Source of the DNA: Bradysia coprophila
Taxonomy: Eukaryota > Arthropoda > Insecta > Diptera > Sciaridae
Direction: 5' to 3'
DNA length: 64,000 bases
Assembly: GCF_014529535.1 (NCBI RefSeq)
Contig: NW_023503616.1
Coordinates: 4,884,584-4,948,583 of the forward strand
Below, piece by piece: positions 25,779-35,758 of the stretch. Position numbers and translations under genes: made by a program. Numbering within the stretch: the stretch's first letter is position 1; each line of letters starts with the position of its first letter. A model generated the notes under the pieces. That model worked only from the letters and a program-made list of their open reading frames with translations, did no database searches and was not told where the DNA came from.

Positions 25779-26238
25779 TGCTAGAATCAAAATGTTCGCA
25801 TGGAAACGTGAACCCTTCCTCTCAAGCGTTATGTAATTAATTTATGGGTTGATTATTTTGTTTTTGTGATCCTGTTCCTATTTCACTCATCTTCGCATTG
25901 TACAAGTAACAGATTCAACTTCCACATCCAGATACTTTACTACCTCAAATCTTTAACGAAACTTTTTATTGCGTTTGAACTCAAATTCGTCATCATATTG
26001 GTTCTGATATATCGAACTCTTTAAGTTATGTCGCGATGAGACGTAGGTTCGAAACATATAAAGTGAAATCAATAATGTCCTAGCAACGATGAAAATTTGG
26101 TTTTTTTCAATTAAAGTTGGCTACACAGAAATATTTAGAAATATGTCGCTGTATTTGAAGTAATTGAAGGTCAAGTTAGTTGATTACCTGTTTTATTTTG
26201 TGTACTTTTTTGGATTCTAAATATTAAGTTAAACAAAA
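25779..26238. promoter_or_regulatory. Shared upstream region of the divergent DRC5 and DNAI1 genes
   Basis: About 460 bases separate the presumed start codons of two axonemal genes on opposite strands, so this segment must hold both promoters or one bidirectional promoter. I found no full RFX X-box. TAGCAAC at 26081 resembles one half of such a site, which is weak evidence. No other motif is called. Confidence 0.45.
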
Positions 26239-29200
26239 ATGCCAGCCAAACCCCCCTTGGGTAGAGACAAACGAGTGAGTGTAAGTTGTTTACCATTTGA
26301 TTTCGTTGTAACTAGATTTTTCCAATATCTTGGCTGAATACGAAACGTTCTGTTTATTTTTAATTACCGACGTTAGTGATTTGATAGGTGATTCATTAAC
26401 TAAAATGATTGAACTATTTGTAGCACCAACGTTATATGTCGATATATTACTTTAACTATATAAATGGTTATCCGAGTGTGTGATTGATGCTTCAAACATC
26501 AAGGCTATACAAATATATTGTTGATATATTTCGTAGCTCTTTCTCTAAGCCAAACATCCTTCCTGTAACAGTTTACCTGCAGTTGTTTTTCTTATTACCC
26601 ATTCATTCATTACTCATTCTAAAGTACAATTGATTAACATTTTGTAAACAGGAAGCGTATCATGACATAATCATCAAATATGTTGCCAACGTTGCTGTTA
26701 CTTCTTTGATTTAAAGTAACGCCCAATGTTTCGTATGAATGTCTATGTTGTCTTCATTAATTGTTATCGTCATTGCACAGATTTTTCGATAAAGCTAACA
26801 TATTCAAAATAATTGCGGTTTGTCATCTTTCGGCACCCTGGACACCCTTAAATAGTCGTGGAATTCCTCCAAATAAATTTCTAAAAATCTAGAATTCAAT
26901 TTTGGATTTTTAGAAATTTATTTGGAGGCATTCCTCGACTAATTAAGTAAAGTCCAGGGTGCTGAAAGTTGGCAAGCCGCAATTAATTTCAATGTGCTAA
27001 CAATATTATACCAAGGATACTAGATGACAGAGTTTTAATGGGAAATCGTCCTTGGTTGGTGTTGACAAAGCCCGAGCTGAATATTTCATTTATTTAGTGC
27101 TGTACTAACTTCTTATTTTGAAACTGAGTCGAAACATGGAAGCTAATCTATACGGCCACCCCTTACTGCAGTGGAATCACGAGTTTCTGCTCTCACTTCT
27201 TACTGTTTGTTAAATGGGTTGGGTTAGACTTTTTATTGGAATAGTCATACTACGAATCTAATGACTTACTTACATTAAAACTGATCGAAAGTTTGTTGAA
27301 GTTTAAATACAGATGCCAACATCATTTTTCCTTTTGCAACAAAAACGAAAAGAAAACCAAGAATGTTCAATCATATGTAATATCGTAGAAGACTTCAGAA
27401 ATAAACAACAATTTTTGACTAATGCGGTCTTACATAGTAAAACGCATACTCAAAACAATGAAGCAAAAGATTGGAAATCTATTTTGAATCAAAATATTTA
27501 GATTAAGTGAATGAACACACCCGGATCCGATAGTAAAACTGCTGATGAGATTGCCGTCTGTGAAAAATAAATAACATTGGAAAAATGCTTTAAATTCAAC
27601 AATTAGTATTTCGCAACTATCAATCGTTTCCGATTACAATGTTTTTTAGGGATTTTTTTCGGTTAAAATTGTATTTCCGGAACAACCAATTTCACAAATA
27701 TTATCAATTGTACCAAATTATTTATTCTGCTAGTCACGTTTCGATTATTATGTAACCAAAATAAGAGGCATAAGTCCTTATGAAAACGATGCTCTAGTTA
27801 GATAGAAATTATCTGAACATTTTTTTTAAATGGACTGCCTTACAAAAACACATCCCAGAGCTTTCTCGGTTTTGGTACTGTCATAACCAGTATATTTGCT
27901 AAGTTATTGAGGAACTAAATTCTACCAACCACGTCATCGGAAACGTCGTGCAAAGAAACCTGATTGCATGCCGTTTATCAATTTAAATTCTGTGATTCTT
28001 TCTAAATTTGTTTAAGTAAACAAATTCGCTTATAAATATACACAAATAAAGTTGATAATTCACAAAGTTTAATGCAAATTTTCTACATTTATTCACAGTC
28101 GCATTGCTTAACATGCAAGAGTTTATTGTGTTATGAAGATTCATTTATTTTCATATTTATAGCATATCGTGTCAGTGATGACTATATCTTTGGAATTTAA
28201 AATTATGCAATTTTATTTACTAAATTCACCTCAACACAAGCTTTTATTAAATTTTTGGAAAACAAAATTGTGCATAAAATCTACCCCTTCAAATGAAACT
28301 TTTGTAGAACTCCTCGTTCTCAGTACCACTTCTATTAATCGTTCACAGACGGAATAGTAATTTTCTTGTCTGTCGTGGCCAGCGGGCTTTAGGCTTTTTT
28401 GCGAAAATGCCTAAAAACCGCTGGCCAAGACAGATACGCATATTATTTTTCATGACACATGAAAAGCATATTTGGAATATCGTTATCGCTTCTATTACTT
28501 CTTTCGATTAGAAATCTTTACTTCATTTCTTTTAATATTTTGTTTAATATAACGAGTGCACTAATCAGACTTTGTCGTTTGTTTTTACATCGGTAACAAA
28601 TTAGGTAATAATCATTTATATAAAAGAAAAATTCACGAAAGTAGTCACAAAAAACTGTTGTGATATAATTGATATCGCCATTTCCATTATAATTAGATTT
28701 ATTACATATTCTTTGTCCGCATTGTCTGCATTATATTACAATATTACAATTTTCCTTACTGAATACGGAAATGATTTATTTATAACGATTGATTGATGAA
28801 TTAGCACACCAAAGTATACGTTGGGTTAGTCGAGCCATTTTTTTTCCAAATATAATCAAATTAGATTCTAAAAATATTTGAACATCTAAATTAACTATAT
28901 TGAATGTTTTTTTACCGGAAGAAATATAAGGACATGCAAATATTTAGAACAGACAATAATAACATTTGATTTAGGTATACAGGTAGGGAGGTAGTTTACC
29001 GGTAGACTTATTTTTTTAATAAATTATTTTATGGTATAGGTCTCGTAAATTAATAGGAACTAATTTATTTAAATGTTCTCGTAAAAATTTACAAATTATG
29101 TTAGCTATATATTTTAACGAATTCCGTGATATTACTGAAAGAAGTGTAACCACTGCTTTGCATCGCTGGATACGCTAAGCCAGTAGCGTGTCATTTAATC

Positions 29201-32200
29201 GATATTCAATTCGTTTTCAGTGTTTACTAAAACCAGAAAAGGCAAACATATCGCTACAAAATCATTGAATCTGCTACTTCATTTGTATAAAGTAACTCCT
29301 ACAAAATCTATCCCTTCGATTTTTTCATCGTTCATTTCGTTATTATAAAAACGCTAGACATAGCTTATCGCTAGCCGTTTCTATAAGATTTCCTATAATT
29401 GTAGCTGAAATTCAGCTTTCACAGCTTTCACAAATTCAATGAAATCTTTTACTTCATTAGTTTCAATATTCATTTTGCTATCTAGGACATATGTACATGA
29501 TCGCACATATCTTATTTTTGTGATTGACCTCGATAACCGAGGACTGCAGTAGTTAGCAACGAATTATATATTTTAGTCAATTCAAACTAATTATTTTTTA
29601 TGGCTACCGATGACTGCAGTAGTTAGCAACGAATTATATATTTTAGTCAATTCAAACTAATTATTTTTTATGGCTATTTAGATTTTGTTTTTTTTTATGG
29701 CATAAATTTGGGCTCGTGGTTATCATTAAAGGTCCTGAATTCCAAACTTACAATCAAGCCGATATACGACACAACTGTAGTACAACTATATATTTATTCG
29801 AACGTGCCGAGCCGGGGTAAACGTTTTTAGCATATTATGTCACATCTTCATTTAGTATAATGAAATACAAAAAAAATGAATATAAACGCTAACAGACTTC
29901 TGCGCGATTTTAGCGGTATTTCATTCTTTGTATAAAAAAAAAATCAGTTGCACTTTATTCCTTGATTGGAATAGAACGAAATCATTTTTTATCGTTCGGT
30001 TTTCGACTAAGGAAACCCTTTTTTTTTAGAGTGCAATGAATACATCTCCGATAGGTGCATTTGCAGAAGTATGTAAATCATGGAAAAGTTTTATTAATCA
30101 ATTCGTTTGAAACTTTAAAATTTTATAATTGCTCGTAATCAAGCGAAAATATTGCGATAATAGAAACAGAAATTTACGACTGCTAGTGTAATCCAGGACT
30201 GATGTATTCCACACATAAATTTAAAGGAGGGATAATCGAGGACTTTTCGGGTCGCTCTGCGATAAAATGAATCGCATTTTGAATTCGAGAATTTGCATTG
30301 TTTTTCTGTTCTGATCCACATCATTTCCCAAATCATTTTACAGACTCAAAAGCAATCGAAAACAAATCTCATCGATGGAAAAGAGTCAGTTGGAAGCGAG
30401 GATGACTGGGCAAAGGCTCGACAATTGATTAAACCGGATGATCAATTGGACCTGAATGAAAGTGAATTGTCGGAAGAGATTAAAAAAGTTTTATCCACCG
30501 ACAATCCAAATGTTCCGAAAAATCTGGTCATCTATAGTTTCAAGGAGGGGTGTTTCGTTGAGGTATTTTTCCATTGTCTAGCTATAAAATGGTATGGTAA
30601 TAATAGTGGGAATTTTCTCCAGATGCCACCTCCACCAAATATCGTTACATTATTTAAATTTGATGGAACATCACTTCATCTTGATTCGGATGAAGCCAAA
30701 AAGCAAATTGAGGAAATGGGAGATGGTAAATTTTATTGGATTTTCTAATTTTTAATTTTTTACCTCTAAATATTACCAATTGATGAACAATAATGCATGA
30801 TCTGTTTCAAAATTTGTTTCTTAAAAAATCGAAAAAAAATGTGTACAAAATATAAAGACTATCAACCGCCTGTGGAATCGGATCCAGAAGATGTCGTTTC
30901 TGAAGTAGCACCTCCACCGAAACCGGAAGGAGGGGAAGATGACGGTGAAGGTGCTGAGGACGCTGGTAATTAAATTTTATTTTTGATGTGATGATTTGAA
31001 TTTTGCCAGAACTAACATTACGAAAATACACGTTGGAAACAAATGACACACAGATAAATAATTAACACCTCTTCCATCACAGAACGAAGATATATTTTAA
31101 GGATTTACATTCAAATACGATGAACTCTTGGTTTTTTTTGATGATATTCGTCAATTAGTTCATTGTCATACAGTACGGTATAGAACAGTAATTTTACCTT
31201 TCTATTACATAGAGGCAGACGAAGACGAAACAACGGCTGTAGCAGCTGTTGAAGCCCCTGCAGCTGCGAAAACTAGTGGCAAGAAAAGGTTAAAACTAAT
31301 AAACCAGTTCAACTACTGTGAGCGAGCTGCGTTAACTTACAACAATCCCTCACGGGTATGACGAATTCAATTCTAAATTTGTCCAAAAATGAATTTTGAT
31401 TGTTCGTAGAGTGTTGATACGCAAACAATACCGCCACCACGCTCTAATTTCGCTGGCAATGTTAAACAATGGGTTATCTATGACTCATACGCTGCGGATT
31501 TCGAGCAGAACCAAAAAGACAAAGAGAAGGATAAAAAGGTATTGTAAATTTTTCCGCAAAGCTATAACGTATTGGCTCAGCACAACTACAACCAGTTATT
31601 GTCTGAATATGGATTTGTAATTCATTTTTATTCAGAATACGGTGTCCAAGAAAGATAGCAAGAAAAAGGCGGACAGTGCTCAGGCGTCACAAGAACTGAA
31701 TAAGAAGTATTTACAGGTGGTTATATGAGACTCGATTCATAATTGAATTGCCTAAAAACTATTGTCCCGTTAATTTGGTGTGCAGTGCTGGCAAATATTG
31801 GAGAGGATGATCAATCAAAATATCTTTGATGACATTGCTCAAGACTACCGCTATTACGAGGATCCATCGGATGAATTTCGGGAAGAGGAAGGAACTCTGC
31901 TACCCCTATGGAAATTCTCATACGAAAAGACTAAGAAAATGCACATCACAGACATTTGCTTCAATACCTTGTACTATGATTTGTTTGCTGTCTGCTATGG
32001 ATCATGTAAGCTATCAATCCTCTGCCAAAAATTCTGAAAGGAAAATTTATTAAAAAAAAATTTAGTGGACTTCTTACGGCAAGCTCCAGAAGGAGGTGTC
32101 TGTCTATTTACTATCAAGAACCCATCGTTTCCCGATTATCGAAGTAAGTGTCACTGTCAGGAGGAAGAGAATTGATAACTTTATTACCTGCTAACAACTT

Positions 32201-33572
32201 TGACCATTTTTCAGTTATGACTGAAAGTGGTGTCATGTGCTGTGACATTCATCCCAAGTATCCTTATTTACTCGTAATTGGTATGTACATTTCACATTGC
32301 TTATTTCACACTGTAAAACTCATTACTCATAACCTAAGGAATGTACGACGGTAACGTTGCTGTGTACAATCTACAAACGAATCCATCACAACCACTTTAC
32401 TTATCAAAGGGTGTTAATTGCAAACATTCGGATGTTATATGGGAGGTACAAACGAAAAAAAAATCCATTCACTGACTCGTTATGATTCATTCATACCTAT
32501 GTCAGAAGAAAAATTATTCCTTTTTCAAAAAAAACTTGACATTGTCCATAGATGAAGTGGGGTCCAGATATGCCGGATGGCGAGATTAACTTTTATTCGG
32601 TTTCTGCTGATGGACGCGTTTTCAATTGGGTGTTAATGCAGAACAAACTGTCCATCACAACGATTATAACGCTGTATTTGGACAAGGAGCACATTGGTAA
32701 TCCTGATGGAAGTGACATCCAACTTAAAGCCTGCGGAACGTGTATGATATTTCATCCGAAGCAACCAGAAATATTTTTAGTGGGGACGGAAGAGGGTTTG
32801 ATCTATAAATGCAGCACGGCATTCAGTTCCAAGTAACTGGAGTTTGCGATAGAAACGAACCGATTAAAGTTTTGTAAAAGTTAATTCTGTTACAGATACT
32901 TGATGACCTACCATGCGCACTATTTGTCGATCTACAAAATTGATTTTAATAAATTCAATTCGAATATATTTGTTTCGTGCAGTGGAGACTGGCGGGTTAA
33001 AATCTGGGAAGACATGAGAAGGTGAGCCCTATTTCGGCTGAATATTGAGCTTACAGTTTCAAAACTTGACGCGAATATATTTTTCAGCGAACCGTTGTTT
33101 ATATTCGATCTGGGTGCTAGTGTGGGTGATGTTAAATTTAGCCCTTATTCGAGCACAGTTCTTGCAGCTGTAACCACCGAAGGAAAGGTGTACGTTTTTG
33201 ATATTAATGTTAACAAATACAAAGCCATCTGTGTTCAACAAGTCGTACCAAGAAAATCAGTCAAATTGACGTGCATTGCATTTAATCAAAAACTCCCGTT
33301 TATAATCGTCGGTGATGATAAGTACGAATTTCCTGTCTCAATTTACGAGATTTTTATTTATAACACCAATGTTTGTAATAACCAGGGGTATGACTACGTC
33401 GCTGAAACTTTCGCCGAACCTACGACTGAAAGTGAAACCACCGAAGAAGCAGCAGAATGTTGATCAAGATGTGTTGCAACTGCAAAAATTGGAGAAATTA
33501 TTGTCGTTGGTTAGAGAGTTACCAGATGATGAAGAATTGGAAAAAGAGGCTGCCACAACCGTCGCTTCGTAG
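26239..33572 (+). CDS. Axonemal dynein intermediate chain 1 (DNAI1/IC1; Drosophila Dic61B type)
   Basis: WD-repeat subunit that docks the outer dynein arm in cilia and sperm tails. Exons: 26239-26274 (proposed start MPAKPPLGRDKR), 30344-30562, 30623-30725, 30858-30965, 31213-31355, 31410-31538, 31636-31716, 31786-32005, 32066-32143, 32215-32280, 32339-32445, 32552-32832, 32896-33021, 33088-33321 and 33386-33572. All phases join, giving about 705 residues (human 699). Landmarks: KPDDQLDLNESEL, NQFNYCERAALTYNNPSR, QNIFDDIAQDYRYYED, EGTLLPLWKF, KNPSFPDY, SGVMCCDIHPKYPYL, VGTEEGLIYKCS, CSGDWRVKIW, STVLAAVTTEGK and LKLSPNLR. A linker at 30858-31300 is Pro/Glu/Ala-rich. The first exon is inferred from its ATG, donor and position only; it leaves a 4 kb first intron. 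The rest is firm. Confidence 0.9.
26795..27001. repeat. Long inverted repeat in DNAI1 intron 1
   Basis: Two arms of about 90 bases face each other. Outer parts include AATAATTGCGG and CCGCAATTAATT, and middle parts GCACCCTGGAC and GTCCAGGGTGC. Inner parts are CCTCCAAATAAATTTCTAAA and TTTAGAAATTTATTTGGAGG. The centre is only about 15 bases, so the whole forms one long hairpin. It is MITE-like. Confidence 0.8.
28368..28434. repeat. Short hairpin in DNAI1 intron 1
   Basis: TCTGTCGTGGCCAGCGG and CCGCTGGCCAAGACAGA pair with one or two mismatches. Inside them, GCTTTAGGC faces GCCTAAAAA. It is a compact foldback of unknown origin, more GC-rich than its surroundings. Confidence 0.6.
29542..29681. 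repeat. 70-bp tandem duplication
   Basis: The block GACTGCAGTAGTTAGCAACG continuing to TTTATGGCTA occurs twice head to tail, 70 bases apart (GACTGCAG at 29542 and 29612), with practically no differences. It looks like a recent local duplication, in DNAI1 intron 1. Confidence 0.85.
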
Positions 33573-33847
33573 ATTTAAATGTGTAATGTGAGCGGTACGT
33601 TAAATTAATTACTGAAGTGTGTCACAGATGTAGTCCAAATTTTGAATTAAATTTGATACAGTCAAATCGATGCACCTTACTTCGTCACTTTTCCCAGGCC
33701 ATGGAGTTAAACTTGATAAAGGGATGCCGATTGGTAACAGTGTAAAAAGCGAATAATAATATGCAGCACGCTACAAACATTTTTATTTTCAATTAATATT
33801 TGGCTGTATATACCATTTACGACATGTACAAAAATGTCGTTGTGGCT
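33573..33847. terminator. Convergent 3' ends of DNAI1 and the SDR gene
   Basis: The two stops lie 275 bases apart on opposite strands. TTTATT at 33782-33787 reads AATAAA on the minus strand, about 60 bases after the SDR stop, and is its likely polyadenylation signal. No clear signal was seen for DNAI1. Confidence 0.5.
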
Positions 33848-34645
33848 CTAGTTGGGTAAATTACGGGGACCAGTAGCGCTTATTGCATTAGATACAGTAA
33901 TACCACCGTCAATTGGGAGAGATATGCCAGTTACAAAACCCGAGCTTTCTGCACTCAAAAACGCAACAGCTCTAACTACTTCCTCCGGCTGACCAGCACG
34001 TCCAACCGGATGCTGTTTTCCGAAAGTGTCAACATATTCTCGGTATTCTTCCATTGTCATTCCAAGATTCAAATGGAAATCAGTGATTATCAATGCAGGA
34101 TTAACTGAATTCACTCGGACACCTTTCGAAGCCAACTCCAATGCCGCACAACGTGTAAAATGATCTACAGACGCTTTGGCCATACTGTACGCGAGATTAT
34201 TTTTCATTGCCCTTAGGCTAGCTGCACTCGACATATTGACGACATTACCCTTCGAAACAATCAAATATGGAATCGCCAGCTGTGTCAGCATAAAGACAGC
34301 GCGAACATTCGTTGCAAATATCGAATCAAAATCATCAATTTTGGTATTTTCGACGGTACCACGTATCGAGAATCCAGCATTGTTGATTAGAACGTCCAGT
34401 CGATTGTATTTTCGAATGGTTTCGTCGATTATTTGTTTCGCTTCCATTGTCACATCCTTCAGCATTACGAGTGGATCGTTAGATGCATCAATTTGCTTGA
34501 TTTTCTGTACAACATTCTGAAATTTGTCAGCATTTCGATCCACCAACGCTAGTTGAGCACCTTCTTTGGCAAAATACTCGGCACATGCAGCTCCTATTCC
34601 CGAACTAGCTCCAGTTATTAAGATTACTTTACCGGCAAATGACAT
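33848..34645 (-). CDS. Classical short-chain dehydrogenase/reductase, FabG-like
   Basis: A single exon encodes 265 residues, the normal size of a classical SDR. Landmarks: cofactor motif TGASSGIG (residues 11-18), NNAG (88-91), catalytic Ser in NMSSAAS (near 139) and YSMAK (Tyr153, Lys157). The C-terminal segment has PEEVVRAVAFLSAESSGFVTG and LPIDGG. Asp36 at the end of the second beta strand favours NAD(H) over NADP(H), which is an inference. Insect relatives include the CG12171/CG31549 group annotated as 3-oxoacyl-ACP-reductase-like; the substrate is unknown. There is no targeting signal or membrane helix, so it is probably cytosolic. It is convergent with DNAI1. Start: ATG directly before SFAGKVILITG. 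Confidence 0.93.
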   Translation of the reverse strand: MSFAGKVILITGASSGIGAACAEYFAKEGAQLALVDRNADKFQNVVQKIKQIDASNDPLVMLKDVTMEAKQIIDETIRKYNRLDVLINNAGFSIRGTVENTKIDDFDSIFATNVRAVFMLTQLAIPYLIVSKGNVVNMSSAASLRAMKNNLAYSMAKASVDHFTRCAALELASKGVRVNSVNPALIITDFHLNLGMTMEEYREYVDTFGKQHPVGRAGQPEEVVRAVAFLSAESSGFVTGISLPIDGGITVSNAISATGPRNLPN

Positions 34646-35758
34646 AATTGGGAAAAAACGATTGAATTATAATTAAATCCCGAAAAGATACTGTTAAAAC
34701 TGCTATGCTTAAGCCGCCACACAACGCATTGATATTAAATTTTCTGATAATTGTTATCACATACAATCTTATCGCTGATGAAAGTGAGCGCACAACTAAG
34801 ACTATTGCAGGTCATTCTCGTATGGTGTCTAGATAGGTTCCGGGCATTCCATCTTTTCTCTGTTTCAAGCCTTTGATGGTGAACCTCGGTTTTCAAATAA
34901 ATTATTTTCTAACAATTAAAACTAACATCTCCACTCTGAACGGACTGTGCTCCGACTGTTGTAAAGTTCAGGGCCATAGCTAGAAGATATTGTTTCCAGG
35001 GTATTAAGTATCAATTTATATGTACAGTGATGAATCGGTGTATAAAAAGACATTTTCTAAAGTAACCAGTAGGTGGACAGACGGGAATTAAGAAGGGTAT
35101 CAAGGAAGAACATCTCTCAGCTGATATAACTGTTCGAAAAGGTTCAAAGACGATATTTTTATAACAGTTTTAACAGTTTAGTGGGTGCTTTTCCTTGATA
35201 ACTTTCTAAAATTCATAGTGCCTGTCCACCATTTTTTTAAGTAAATGTCTTTCTGCATGAATGGGTACATCACTATACATTGGTACCCTGGAAACAATAT
35301 CTTCTAGCTACGGTCCTGGTAAAGTGTTCAATATTTGCTACTGTTGTGATAAAAGATTGTTTACAAATTTAGATATCATTTAAACAAAGATGGTGTGCAT
35401 GTTTGAATTAATGTATTGTTCCTTCAAAAAATACTCATTTTCCATTTACATAGACTTTAATTTTCTAATTTACACAAAATTGGTTCCCATCCATTTGACT
35501 AGATGCTTATCAATATCTCATACCAACATATATATCATATAATATGCTAGCTACCCCGTTCCAGACGACTATATCATTTGTTATCCACAGCTGCGACAAA
35601 AAAAGCGATGAAGTCTGGGCTTACACATACTAAATCTAATGCAGCGATAAGACTTTACATCAATCTGCTGAAAATGCTTAAAACGAAACCTAGTAACAGA
35701 CTCAATATAATTATACCGTAGATATGCCGTCTGTGAAAGGTTAAACTACTCAATATAG
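34646..35758. other. Intergenic region between SDR and guanylyl cyclase genes
   Basis: It contains the SDR upstream region, the large inverted repeat at 34969-35319 and the 3' region of the guanylyl cyclase gene. No clear polyadenylation signal for the cyclase was found within the first 100 bases after its stop. No further gene is supported. Confidence 0.5.
34969..35319. repeat. 350-bp foldback element with arms of about 150 bases
   Basis: The left end CAGGGCCATAGCTAGAAGAT and right end ATCTTCTAGCTACGGTCCTG pair. Further paired blocks include ATTGTTTCCAGGGTA, AAAGACATTT and GGTGGACAG with their complements. Nearly the whole element is self-complementary. There is no open frame, and it lies between two genes. 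Confidence 0.85.

Noticed and set aside
25779-26238. RFX X-box in the DRC5/DNAI1 shared upstream region
   Set aside because: Only a half-site-like word (AGCAAC at 26082) is present; no full palindromic site was found.
30563-30622. Reading the 60 in-frame bases of DNAI1 as coding (FFHCLAIKWYGNN)
   Set aside because: It looks a little like the human sequence, but the following exon matches the same human residues better, including DSDE, so these bases are an intron.
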